From contig NZ_JACHNC010000002.1 of assembly GCF_014205215.1 (NCBI RefSeq), forward strand, positions 1-35,535: a stretch of 35,535 bases of DNA, given 5' to 3'. The notes below the pieces were generated by a model. The model saw nothing but the letters and a program-made list of their open reading frames with translations, was not told where the DNA came from and did not search any database. This DNA is from Actinoplanes lobatus (GTDB lineage Bacteria; Actinomycetota; Actinomycetes; Mycobacteriales; Micromonosporaceae). This document shows, one piece after another, positions 5,619 through 13,118 of the stretch (positions are counted from its first letter, which is position 1; each line of letters begins with the position of its first letter). The translations under genes and the position numbers were made by a program.

Positions 5619-7696
5619 CTCCCGGGAGTCGCGATGTGGACCTCAGCCCCGACGGCCAGGGTCTTGCGGACGCCGTTCTTGGACCGGACGGCGCCAGTGA
5701 GGACCTGCTGGTAGGCGCCGAACGACCCGGTGCGCGCCGCCATGCCGCCAACCGGCACGCCGACCAGCTCGCCGGAGATCAGCAGGTCATACGCGGACGT
5801 CGACGACCAGGCCTCGTCGCGGGTGATTCCAATCGTCAGCGTGGTAGCGGTCGGCCCGGCCTCGGCGGCGATGGTGGCGGTGCGCAGGTCGTAGCGGCGG
5901 TCGCTGTCGTAGGTGCCGCTGTCGAAGATCTGGTCCGGGACGGTGGTGAACGTGATCGACCTGGCGGATGGCCAGCCGATCGTCTCGGTGTAGCCGATGA
6001 CCTGGAGCCGGAGCGTGTTCTCGCGGTAGCCGGTGATCTCGATGACGTCGCCGATGTCGATCGCCTCGATCTCGGCGACCCGGTCCGCGTCGAGGGCGGC
6101 CAGGTTGACGACCACCTGCGGATACCGGGGCAGGTCGACGGTGGACCGGTTCAGCCACCACTTGGCCAGGTTGGGCAGCACGGCCTCGTCGTAGACGGAG
6201 ACGTCGACCGTCTTCTCGTACGGGCCGATCCCGTCTGGCGAGGCTTGCGAGCCGAGCGGCCCGGTGTCGTCCTCGGCGGTGGCCTCGCCGCCGTCGCGCT
6301 GCTTCACCGTGACGATGTTGTGCACGCCCAGGTCGTCGGTGACCTCCCGGGGCCGGCCGGGCAGCTCGGCCACGTCGATGCTGACTGCGGTCCGGCTGTA
6401 GCGGGCGTTGCGCAGCATGAACACGACCTGGACGCCGTCGACGGCGTCAAAGATCAGGCCGTCCTCGGTGTCGCGGATCTCCCGGAGGATCTCCGCCAGC
6501 GTCTCGGCCCTCTGCACGCCCATCGGCTCGGACAGGTCCGGGTCGCCGATGAAGTCCCAGTTCAGCCCGAGTTCGGTCATGATCCGGCCGAACCGCCACC
6601 CCGCCGGCTCGCTCGCGTGCCCGTCGAACGCGAGGAACACATCCGGGCCCTCGTCACCGGTGGCGGCGCGGGCGTAGACGGCGCAGTAGTTCGCGTCGGT
6701 GCTGTACGTGGTCCTCGGCGTCAGCCAGATCGTGGGCTGCCCGGTCGCAGTGCCGGCGAAAGTCTTCGTGGCGCCCACGCCGCCGGCGCCCTCCGCATAC
6801 CAGAACGGTTCGTAGGTGATGGTGCCGCCGCTGACGGTGACCCGGATCCAGTAGCGGATCCAGCCGCCCACGTCGAAGCCGTTGTGGCTGGACGACTGGT
6901 AGTCCAGGGTGGAGCCGTCGGCGTCGTAGATCCGCCAGGCAAAGTCGGTGTTGTTGGTCTCCCAGGCCCAGATCCGGCCGGCTGAGTCCGTCCACCGAAA
7001 GATCTCCTGGTAGGCGGCCGTCAGGGTCGCGGCGAGCTTCGCCGAGAACGTGAGCTGATACCCGCTGGCCGTCGAGGCCAGGAATCGTCCGGTGAGCACG
7101 CCGCTGGCGCCGGCCACCGCGGACGCCGAGGCGCCGGCGGGGTGGTCGTCGCTGCCGAGGGTGACCTCGCCGAAGTGGGCGCCAAACTTCCCGCCGGGCA
7201 TTGTTGCCGACAGGTAAGCAGCGTCCTGGGGGTCTTCCAGGGACCAGAATCCGAGCAGGTCGGACCGGGAGAGCGTGTCACGGACGATCGGCGACTGCAG
7301 GCGCTCTTTCCACTGGCCGATCTGCTGGAGCAGCCCGCCGGCCTCGACGTCGACCCACGCGCTGCCGCGTTTCGGCCGGGCCCGGAAGTACCTGCTCTCG
7401 CTGGCCTCCCACCGGGACGCCTGGACGTGCCCGCGAACCACCCCGCCGACCGACGCCCGGATCGGCGTGTTGCGCCCGGCCTTGCCGAACAGCGGGCTCT
7501 CGGGGTTGGAGGTGCGGAACAGGTCCTCGTCGTTGTTGAGCTGCGCGGACAGCAGGGCCGAACGCGGCGCGGCGGACTCGGCACCGTCACCGCGCTGGAT
7601 GCGGATCGACTGCCCGGCGAGCACGTAGTCACCGATGACCAGGTCGTGCCAGGCGTCGTCGTAGTACAGCTCCAGGGCGACGTCGTTACGCGGCAT
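5606..7696 (-). CDS. minor tail protein with concanavalin/LamG-like domain
   Basis: The 696-residue product follows the tape measure gene with an 11-base overlap, the position of the baseplate hub/tail-tip protein in siphoviruses. The N-terminal 130 residues (beta-rich, ELYYDDAWHDLVIGDYV) resemble tail-tip proteins; about 145-345 looks like a LamG/concanavalin-type jelly roll (GFWSLEDPQDAAYLSATM at its start); about 370-600 reads like the Gp37/hub-type region of actinophages (EILREIRDTEDGLIFDAVDG). The carbohydrate-binding-like insert suggests contact with cell-wall glycans during adsorption. Domain limits are approximate. Confidence 0.75.
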   Translation of the reverse strand: MPRNDVALELYYDDAWHDLVIGDYVLAGQSIRIQRGDGAESAAPRSALLSAQLNNDEDLFRTSNPESPLFGKAGRNTPIRASVGGVVRGHVQASRWEASESRYFRARPKRGSAWVDVEAGGLLQQIGQWKERLQSPIVRDTLSRSDLLGFWSLEDPQDAAYLSATMPGGKFGAHFGEVTLGSDDHPAGASASAVAGASGVLTGRFLASTASGYQLTFSAKLAATLTAAYQEIFRWTDSAGRIWAWETNNTDFAWRIYDADGSTLDYQSSSHNGFDVGGWIRYWIRVTVSGGTITYEPFWYAEGAGGVGATKTFAGTATGQPTIWLTPRTTYSTDANYCAVYARAATGDEGPDVFLAFDGHASEPAGWRFGRIMTELGLNWDFIGDPDLSEPMGVQRAETLAEILREIRDTEDGLIFDAVDGVQVVFMLRNARYSRTAVSIDVAELPGRPREVTDDLGVHNIVTVKQRDGGEATAEDDTGPLGSQASPDGIGPYEKTVDVSVYDEAVLPNLAKWWLNRSTVDLPRYPQVVVNLAALDADRVAEIEAIDIGDVIEITGYRENTLRLQVIGYTETIGWPSARSITFTTVPDQIFDSGTYDSDRRYDLRTATIAAEAGPTATTLTIGITRDEAWSSTSAYDLLISGELVGVPVGGMAARTGSFGAYQQVLTGAVRSKNGVRKTLAVGAEVHIATPGRWAR

Positions 7697-9188
7697 TGCG
7701 GCCGCCGAGCACCAGCTGGACGTTGCCGCCGCGCCGGCCGACGCCGCGGGCGAGTCCCTCGATCAGGACGTCGGAGTCGAGCATCACGACCACCTGGACG
7801 GAGTCGGAGGGCGACCGGCCGGCGGGCAGCACGGTCTCGCCGGCCAGGCCGAGGAACGGCACCTCCTGGCCGGGCAGACCGGGGATCTTCCCGCCGGTGT
7901 GGAAGGTCGGCAGCTTCGGCGCGCTGACCGAGGACCCGCCGATACCCGGCACCCACCCGGGCACGGTCCACGACAGCCGGCCGACCGTCGAGTTCCAAGC
8001 TCGGCTGATCGCGTTGAACGCCGCCCTGAACGGCGCGGAGATCTTGGTACCGATGCTTGCGAACGCGTCGCCGATCTTCCCAGGGAGCTTCTTGAGGTAC
8101 TCCCACACCTGGCCGGACTTATCCCGGACCCAGTCCCAGGCCTTACGGAACGGCGTCGTGAGGCTGTTCCAAACCGCCTGGAAGGCGTCGGCGATCTTGC
8201 CGGGAATGGTCTTCAGGTAGTCCCACGCCTGGCCGGCCTTCTCCTTGATCCAGTCCCAGGCCTGGCCGGCCTTCTCCGCCACCCAGTCCCAGTTCTTGAC
8301 CAGCAGCACGATGATGGCGATCAAGGCGATGATGCCGAGGATGATCCACACCAGCGGGTTCGCGAGCTGGGCCGCGTTCCACGCCCACTGCGCCGCGGTC
8401 ACCAGCGACGTCACGCCGATCACCGCGGTGAGCAGCGGGGTGATCAAGCTGAGCTTGTCGGCCCACTCCTGCAGCGCCGGCGGGTTCGCCTCATGCATCG
8501 CGTCGTTGAGATCGAGTTGCGCGGCCTTCGCATCGATGTTCGCCTGCTTGCCGTCCTCGGTCGCCTGCGTACGGTCGATCTCCGCCTGACCCGCGTCGAG
8601 GCTCGCCTGTTCGGCATCGGCATAGGCCTGGTTCAGATCCTGGTTCGCCTGCTCAAGGTCAATCGCGGCCTGCTTGGCCTCGTCACTGCCTTTGCCGTGC
8701 TCTTTGACCGCCTTGTTGTATTCGTCCTGCGCGGTCTTGGCATCCAACGTCGCCTGCTTGCGATCGATCTCCGCCTGGCCCACGTCGAGCGTCGCCTGCT
8801 GCGCGTCGGCGTAGGTCTGGTTGAGATCCATCTGAGACTGTTCGAGGTCGATGGCGGCCTGCCGGCTGTCAGCCATGGCCTGCTCGACGTCGTTCTGCGC
8901 ACGCGCGAGCCTTTGGGCCCGGGCGCGGGCGTAGTCCTGGATGTCCGCGACGGCCTGCATGCCGCCGGCCATCGAGTCGATGGCGTCGGTGGCGCCGGTC
9001 GTGGCCGCGCCGAGGGACCCGAGCCGGGACTCCAGCCGGGACGCCGACTGCGCCTGGTCCTGCATGCCACCGCCGGCGGTCTGAGCCGCGGTGCCCACCG
9101 ATTCGGTGGCCTCCCGCGCCTCCCGGGCGGCGCGCTGCAGCTTCTCGGCGTCGCCGGCGAACTCCAGCATGACGGTGTTCCCGGCCAT
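7686..9188 (-). CDS. tape measure protein
   Basis: This 500-residue protein has the tape measure hallmarks: a long coiled coil (about 75-240) of Gln/Ala/Asp-rich heptads, a strongly hydrophobic region (about 255-305, including LVWIILGIIALIAIIVLLV), and then WDW-type repeats (KAGQAWDYLKTIPGKI, KSGQVWEYLKKLPGKI). It follows the tail assembly chaperone module. At about 0.15 nm per residue it would set a tail of roughly 75 nm, short for a siphovirus. The coiled coil has a 63-residue internal duplication (see repeat). Confidence 0.88.
   Translation of the reverse strand: MAGNTVMLEFAGDAEKLQRAAREAREATESVGTAAQTAGGGMQDQAQSASRLESRLGSLGAATTGATDAIDSMAGGMQAVADIQDYARARAQRLARAQNDVEQAMADSRQAAIDLEQSQMDLNQTYADAQQATLDVGQAEIDRKQATLDAKTAQDEYNKAVKEHGKGSDEAKQAAIDLEQANQDLNQAYADAEQASLDAGQAEIDRTQATEDGKQANIDAKAAQLDLNDAMHEANPPALQEWADKLSLITPLLTAVIGVTSLVTAAQWAWNAAQLANPLVWIILGIIALIAIIVLLVKNWDWVAEKAGQAWDWIKEKAGQAWDYLKTIPGKIADAFQAVWNSLTTPFRKAWDWVRDKSGQVWEYLKKLPGKIGDAFASIGTKISAPFRAAFNAISRAWNSTVGRLSWTVPGWVPGIGGSSVSAPKLPTFHTGGKIPGLPGQEVPFLGLAGETVLPAGRSPSDSVQVVVMLDSDVLIEGLARGVGRRGGNVQLVLGGRNAA
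8550..8864 (-). repeat. 63-residue internal duplication in the tape measure coiled coil
   Basis: Residues 109-150 (8739-8864) and 172-213 (8550-8675) are near copies, both reading QAAIDLEQ...DLNQ-YADA-QA-LD-GQAEIDR-QAT. The offset is 63 residues, exactly nine heptads, so the coiled-coil register is kept. Confidence 0.8.
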
Positions 9189-9190
9189 CG

Positions 9191-9604
9191 TCAGCCCTCC
9201 TCGAGTCCGGCGCCGGCGACAGCCCGGCTGATCGCTTCCTGGAGCACCTGTTCGATCTCCGGCCGAATCTCGGCGAGCGTCGGGTACACGTACCGGCCCT
9301 CGCGGATGAATGGCCGCGGCGCCGGGCGGCCGGATCGCCGGCCCTGCCCGCCGAAGTCCAGCCAGGGGAAGTAGGCGGCCTTCTTGCCGCCGACCGCGAC
9401 CCGGGCCGACGTGCGGGTGGACCTTGCTTTGACGCTGGACCTGGCGGCCCCGGTGATGGCGGGAATCTTCGGCCGGACCCGGGTGACGAGCAGTTCGGCG
9501 CCCTCGTTCAGCGCGAGACGCAGCTGCTTCGGCGCCTCACTGTCGACCGCCCGCAGCCCGCGGTTGAGCTGGGCCAGGCCGGTCACGGCGATCCGCATCT
9601 CCAC
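9191..9604 (-). CDS. HK97 gp10-like tail component
   Basis: A 137-residue protein starting MEMRIAVTGLAQLNRGLRAVD, typical of the HK97-gp10 family (tail completion/minor tail proteins), which open with a short strand, then a long helix, then RPKIPAITGAARSSVK, the PV-TG-LR-S-type motif. The centre holds YFPWLDFGG, also family-like. Normally this gene stands before the major tail protein; here it lies between the chaperone and the tape measure gene. Confidence 0.65.
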   Translation of the reverse strand: MEMRIAVTGLAQLNRGLRAVDSEAPKQLRLALNEGAELLVTRVRPKIPAITGAARSSVKARSTRTSARVAVGGKKAAYFPWLDFGGQGRRSGRPAPRPFIREGRYVYPTLAEIRPEIEQVLQEAISRAVAGAGLEEG

Positions 9605-9607
9605 GGC

Positions 9608-10121
9608 TCAACCTCCTGCCTGGCCCATGGCCAGTTCCCGGCGCTGCGCCTTGATGCCGTACCAGATGGCCCAGGTCGCGAACTCCTGCTCGCTCATCTC
9701 CCGGCGCATCCGGGCGACGGTCATGCGCAGCTTCTCGGCGAGGAAGTACTCGAATCCGAGGTCGGACTCGTCACTCTCCAGCTGCTCCCGGATCACTTTT
9801 CTGGGCGGCCTCGCCGTGCCCGGACAGCTCGCGAATTTTGTCGCTGACCGCGCCCAGGTCCGGAGCACGGCCCGGCCGCTTCCGCCACGCCTCGACCTGG
9901 GCCGCGGACATGGATGGGGCGACCAGGCCCATCTGCACCATGTGGGTTTCGAAGACGTTCCCGTCACCGTCGGGCGACAGCTTCCCGGCCAGGAACCACT
10001 CGTACCGGGAGAGGCCACGGACCCGGACCGTCTTGCCGGACGGCAGGGCGACGTCGGCGCCGGACTCCTCCTCGATCTCGGCGAGCAGGTCGTCCGCGCT
10101 CGCGTATTCGATCTGGCTCAT
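9608..10121 (-). CDS. tail assembly chaperone, frameshifted long form
   Basis: If the ribosome slips +1 on AAA-A at 9800-9797, the first 108 codons of the chaperone gene join a 62-residue frame ending at 9608 (VIREQLESDESDLGFEYFLAEK to ELAMGQAGG), making about 170 residues. The downstream frame has protein-like sequence but no well-placed start of its own, and its gene order (right before the tape measure module) is where G/GT fusions occur. The shift direction is inferred from the frames: the second frame lies +1 (equivalently -2) from the first. Confidence 0.65.
9771..10121 (-). CDS. tail assembly chaperone, short form
   Basis: A 116-residue protein from ATG 10121, with GGAGG seven bases upstream and a 4-base overlap with the tail tube gene. 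It starts MSQIEYASADDLLAEIEEESG and contains VRGLSRYEWFLAGKL, typical of the small tail assembly chaperones that bind the tape measure protein during assembly and are absent from the virion. The frame ends eight codons after a likely slip site. Confidence 0.75.
   Translation of the reverse strand: MSQIEYASADDLLAEIEEESGADVALPSGKTVRVRGLSRYEWFLAGKLSPDGDGNVFETHMVQMGLVAPSMSAAQVEAWRKRPGRAPDLGAVSDKIRELSGHGEAAQKSDPGAAGE
9797..9800 (-). other. candidate +1 frameshift site (AAA-A)
   Basis: In zero frame the message reads CAG-AAA-AGT. A lysyl-tRNA on AAA can re-pair perfectly after moving one base forward because the next base is also A, then GTG is read. The zero frame stops 8 codons later. Confidence 0.5.
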
Positions 10122-10519
10122 GCCTGGTCCTCCGAGTCCCACTCGTCGGACGGCTCGGTCTCCAGCGCCCAGAGCCGGTAGCCGGCGACCGGCGCGGTCT
10201 CGGTGTACTTCACGACGACGGCATCGAACGAGTCCTGGGGCAGGCCGGTGCCGGTGCCCTCGGGCCGGTACTTGACGTTGACCTTGGTGCCGACCAGTGG
10301 CTTGAGGACCGCCCGCGGCCCGGTCGCGCCGTCGGCGTACTTGCCGGAGCAGGCGAACGCGCCATCCAGCAAGGTCGGGTCTTTGACGACGGCGCGCTTG
10401 CCGTACGTCGTGTTGTCCTCGGTGCCGGACGACTGCTCGCAGTTGGAGTCCGTGCAGTCCGTGGAGACGTCGTTGCCGTCGATGATGATCACGGTGAGCT
10501 TGCTGTGTTTACGCGCCAT
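10118..10519 (-). CDS. probable major tail (tube) protein
   Basis: A 133-residue protein placed just before the tail assembly chaperone gene, where the tail tube gene normally lies. It has DNTTYGKRAVVKDPTLLDG and VVKYTETAPVAGYRLWALE, beta-strand patterns seen in actinophage tail tube proteins, and three cysteines in a CTDSNCE cluster plus FACSG. It ends with an acidic DEWDSEDQA. No hidden repeats or signal peptide. The neighbouring 169-residue protein is the alternative candidate. Confidence 0.55.
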   Translation of the reverse strand: MARKHSKLTVIIIDGNDVSTDCTDSNCEQSSGTEDNTTYGKRAVVKDPTLLDGAFACSGKYADGATGPRAVLKPLVGTKVNVKYRPEGTGTGLPQDSFDAVVVKYTETAPVAGYRLWALETEPSDEWDSEDQA

Positions 10520-10529
10520 CTCAGCCTCC

Positions 10530-11039
10530 TCAGGCGCTCGTGCCGATGATGACGACGTCGTAGGTCACCGAGGTGCCGGACGACGAGTTCGCGACGGTGA
10601 GCAGGTCGCCGGTGCCCGCGGTGACCGACACTTTGCCGTCGGCCGGGCAGGTCCACAGGAAGCAGCCGCCCGGCGGAATGTCGATGCCATCGGACGCGGC
10701 CAGGAACAGCGGCACGCCGTTCGACGCGGGCCTCGTGACCCGGACGTTGTTGGTGTTCGCGCCGGACGCGGTGATCATCACGGCGCGCAGCTCAACGAAC
10801 GTCAGCGTGTTGCCGAACGGGCCCGCGAGCACGCCGGCCAGGTCCAGATCCTCGCTCGCCGAGGCGGCGATGGTCCGCTGGTCGTGGAACATCCGGTCCG
10901 CCGAGTTGGCGCCGGTGCCGTCCGACAGCTCGATCTTGAGCTTCTTAAGGAACGAATCGGTCGGCGTGCCCAAATCCAACACGTTCTTGTAGATCGCGTC
11001 GATCATCACAGTGACGATCGTTTTCAGGTTGGTGGCCAT
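10530..11039 (-). CDS. structural protein of the head-tail/tail region
   Basis: This 169-residue, beta-rich protein resembles a widespread phage structural type: an N-terminal helix (VTVMIDAIYKNVLDLGT), then FHDQRTIAASASEDLDLAGVL, then short strands with GTGDLLTVANSSSGTSVTYDVVIIG at the C-terminus. I know this pattern as a conserved virion protein of unclear role (minor tail, fibre or decoration). It lies between the tail terminator candidate and the tube protein, so tail tube subunit or decoration protein are both possible. Confidence 0.55.
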   Translation of the reverse strand: MATNLKTIVTVMIDAIYKNVLDLGTPTDSFLKKLKIELSDGTGANSADRMFHDQRTIAASASEDLDLAGVLAGPFGNTLTFVELRAVMITASGANTNNVRVTRPASNGVPLFLAASDGIDIPPGGCFLWTCPADGKVSVTAGTGDLLTVANSSSGTSVTYDVVIIGTSA

Positions 11040-11047
11040 CGGTCTCC

Positions 11048-11464
11048 CTACGTGTTGCCCGGCCCGGTGATGCTGAGATGGAAGATGACGCCGAGGTAGT
11101 CGGTGCCGCCGATCGTGACCGTCTCAAACTCGGCGGCGACCACGGTGACGTCGTCGCAGGACGTCCAGGTGTGCGCCTCAAGCCGGTCGACGACGGACTG
11201 GTCGCCGGTGTCCGAGCACCACGCCGACGCCTGATCGCGGGCCGACCGGTCCGTTACCCGGGACGTCACAAGGGTGACCTCGACGTCGGGGTAGCTCGTC
11301 TCGCCGCGCCCGTACGTCTGGTGATAGCGGATCCCGGGCGCCACCGGGTAGTTGACGACCCCGGCTGGCGGCGTGATCGTCGACGCCGGGTACGCCTGCA
11401 CGCGCAGGCCGGTGACCTGGGCAAGGACGGTGGACACCTCATCCATGACGTCGGCGAGGATCAT
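11048..11464 (-). CDS. probable tail terminator/head-tail joining protein
   Basis: ATG 11464 gives a 138-residue protein, MILADVMDEVSTVLAQVTGLRV, ATGA-overlapped with the connector gene. It begins with a helix, then YPASTITPPAGVVNYP, then alternating strands (DVEVTLVTSRVTD), as in the minor tail/tail terminator proteins that cap the tail tube. A longer frame upstream overlaps the connector and reads as shadow sequence, so this start is preferred. Confidence 0.55.
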   Translation of the reverse strand: MILADVMDEVSTVLAQVTGLRVQAYPASTITPPAGVVNYPVAPGIRYHQTYGRGETSYPDVEVTLVTSRVTDRSARDQASAWCSDTGDQSVVDRLEAHTWTSCDDVTVVAAEFETVTIGGTDYLGVIFHLSITGPGNT

Positions 11465-12057
11465 GCGAACCCCGAAAGGACGTAGGGCGCCACCAAATCT
11501 TCGATGTCCGGGTCGAACCGGGACACCCGTACCGGCCCCTCGTTCGACCACCCAGAAACGCCTTCCGGGCTTTCGCGGCGCATGAACCGACGGTTGGCCA
11601 GCAGCACGCACGCCTCAGCGATCGGCTCCGGCACCTCGGGCCAGCCCCATACGGCGGTGATCCGCCAGCGGCGGGACGTGCGCCACAGCCCGCGGTCGCG
11701 GCGCAGGCCGGTGATCGCCCGCCCGTCGACGAGCGCGTTGTCCGGCTCAGTGAAGAAATCGGCGACCGTCGTCCAGGTGGTGCCGTCGCCGAGCTCGACA
11801 ACGAGGCCGGCGATCGAGGCGATGTCGTCGACGAGCAGGAGCTCGCCGTCGCCGTCGTCCCGGACAATGCGGCCGCGCAGCGCGCCGGTGCGGGCGGTCG
11901 CCGCGCCGTCGCGCCAGAACCGGCGGCCGGTCCGGTCGTCGATCGCCCTCGACGCCCGGGTCAGCGCACGGGTCAGCGCGGCGTCATCGGCGGTATCCGA
12001 CAGCGGAATCTTGCGGGCCGCTTTCAGCTCGGTGAGGGTGGCGTACTCGTTGGCCAC
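11461..12057 (-). CDS. head-tail connector (gp6-like adaptor)
   Basis: The 198-residue protein starts MANEYATLTELKAARKIPLSD, typical of phage head-tail connector proteins (gp6/gp15 type), with a helical N-terminus ALTRALTRASRAIDDRTGRRF, a beta-rich middle and a C-terminal helix (AEACVLLANRRFMR). Connectors of this kind bind under the portal. It lies directly after the glycosyltransferase and before the tail terminator candidate, the expected slot. Confidence 0.75.
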   Translation of the reverse strand: MANEYATLTELKAARKIPLSDTADDAALTRALTRASRAIDDRTGRRFWRDGAATARTGALRGRIVRDDGDGELLLVDDIASIAGLVVELGDGTTWTTVADFFTEPDNALVDGRAITGLRRDRGLWRTSRRWRITAVWGWPEVPEPIAEACVLLANRRFMRRESPEGVSGWSNEGPVRVSRFDPDIEDLVAPYVLSGFA

Positions 12058-12058
12058 G

Positions 12059-12814
12059 TCAGCCCCCCAGGTCCTGGGCCTCGAACGTCTCCTCGTCGAG
12101 GTAGATGAAGCCCTTCTCGTGGGTCGTCTTCACCGCGGTGTCGACGTGCACCGGCAGGTCGACGGCCTGCAGCCGGATGCAGAACGACAGGTCCTCGGAG
12201 AACGTCCGCGGCCTGCCCTTGAGTCCGGTCGGGTGGACGATCGGCTCGAACCAGGCGTCCCCGTGCCGGGCGCGGACCGCCTCGAGGGCGCTGCGGTGGA
12301 TGAGCAGGCAGGCCGCGCCGGTGCCGGCGACCGGCATCACCTGGTCGCGCGGGTAGTCGACGATCGGCCGGAATCCGACCTCATCGTCGGCTTGGATGAA
12401 CTCGTAGACGGTCGGCTGGATCAGGAACCGCTCGGCGTACATGGTGCGGCCCTCGGCCGGCTTGCGGCGCAGCGCGGCGAAGCACAGCCCGCCCATCACC
12501 GGGCGGAGCCCCGGATCCGCGGACTTGACGAGCCGGTCGACGGTGTCGGGTGCGAACCCCATGTCGGAGTCGACGAACCACAGCCATTCGCCGTCGGTGT
12601 TGTCGAGGAAGTCGCGGGCCACCTTGTTGCGGTTGACGGCGATGCCGCCGGCTCCGGTGACGGCGCGCAGCTCTGTGCCGCCGGGGCGGATGATGCGCTG
12701 CGACGAGGCGGCGTCGTACAGGCACAGGTCGCGGTAGGACAGGCCGAAGCACGCCGACCAGCTGCCGGGGTCGAGGTAGCCGACGACGACGGATCCTTCG
12801 ACGGTCTCAGCCAC
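12059..12814 (-). CDS. phage-encoded glycosyltransferase (GT-A/GT2-like)
   Basis: About 251 residues from GTG 12814 (start uncertain; weak ribosome binding site; the frame is open further upstream). It shows the GT-A core: VVVGYLDPGSW near the N-terminus, NRNKVARDFLDNTDGEWLWFVDSDMGF with the DSD metal/nucleotide-sugar motif, PVAGTGAACLLIHRSALEAV, and an EDLSFCIRLQ segment resembling the ED catalytic motif of GT2 enzymes. It overlaps the upstream small gene by 8 bases, in the head operon. Such enzymes glycosylate phage capsid or tail proteins or host surface; the location favours a virion protein as substrate. Confidence 0.75.
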   Translation of the reverse strand: MAETVEGSVVVGYLDPGSWSACFGLSYRDLCLYDAASSQRIIRPGGTELRAVTGAGGIAVNRNKVARDFLDNTDGEWLWFVDSDMGFAPDTVDRLVKSADPGLRPVMGGLCFAALRRKPAEGRTMYAERFLIQPTVYEFIQADDEVGFRPIVDYPRDQVMPVAGTGAACLLIHRSALEAVRARHGDAWFEPIVHPTGLKGRPRTFSEDLSFCIRLQAVDLPVHVDTAVKTTHEKGFIYLDEETFEAQDLGG

Positions 12815-13037
12815 GGCGGCCGCGCTGCTCGCCGGGCCGGCGGGTGGCGGTCTCGACCGCGGCCTGGTCGGCGGTGTCGGCGTCGGCGACGAACAGCCAC
12901 GGGTACGCGCGCACCAGCGGGTCGTCGGCGGTGAACTGCTGGGCCGGGTTCGGCACCACGAGTTCGCCGTGCTCCGGGTGCCGAACGGCGCACGGGCCTC
13001 CGGCCGAAGCTGGGCGGACGCGGTAGATCTTCGCCAT
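12807..13037 (-). CDS. 76-residue protein between capsid and glycosyltransferase, unknown
   Basis: MAKIYRVRPASAGGPCAVRHPEHGELVVPNP opens the protein; further on, QFTADDPLVRAYPWLFVAD reads like small head-completion/adaptor proteins that follow the capsid gene in actinophages. It is rich in Pro and Ala and ends in basic residues. It is the first gene after the capsid hairpin and overlaps the glycosyltransferase, so coupling of the two is likely. No firm family. Confidence 0.6.
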   Translation of the reverse strand: MAKIYRVRPASAGGPCAVRHPEHGELVVPNPAQQFTADDPLVRAYPWLFVADADTADQAAVETATRRPGEQRGRRG

Positions 13038-13070
13038 GATTCCTCCCGCAGGGCGTCGCAGGGCATGGGA

Positions 13071-13104
13071 AAGGGCCGGGCGCCCTGCGAGACTCCCGGC
13101 CCTT
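13071..13104 (-). terminator. hairpin downstream of the capsid gene
   Basis: AAGGGCCGGG (13071-13080) pairs with CCCGGCCCTT (13095-13104) around a 14-base loop. There is no T-tract. Hairpins after the major capsid gene usually set its high expression relative to downstream genes, by partial termination or RNA stabilisation. Confidence 0.6.
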
Positions 13105-13118
13105 CCGTTGTCGGGCGC

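Noticed and set aside
7142..7927. Plus-strand 261-residue frame opposite the minor tail and tape measure genes
   Set aside because: It is shadow of two well-supported genes and shows no domain.
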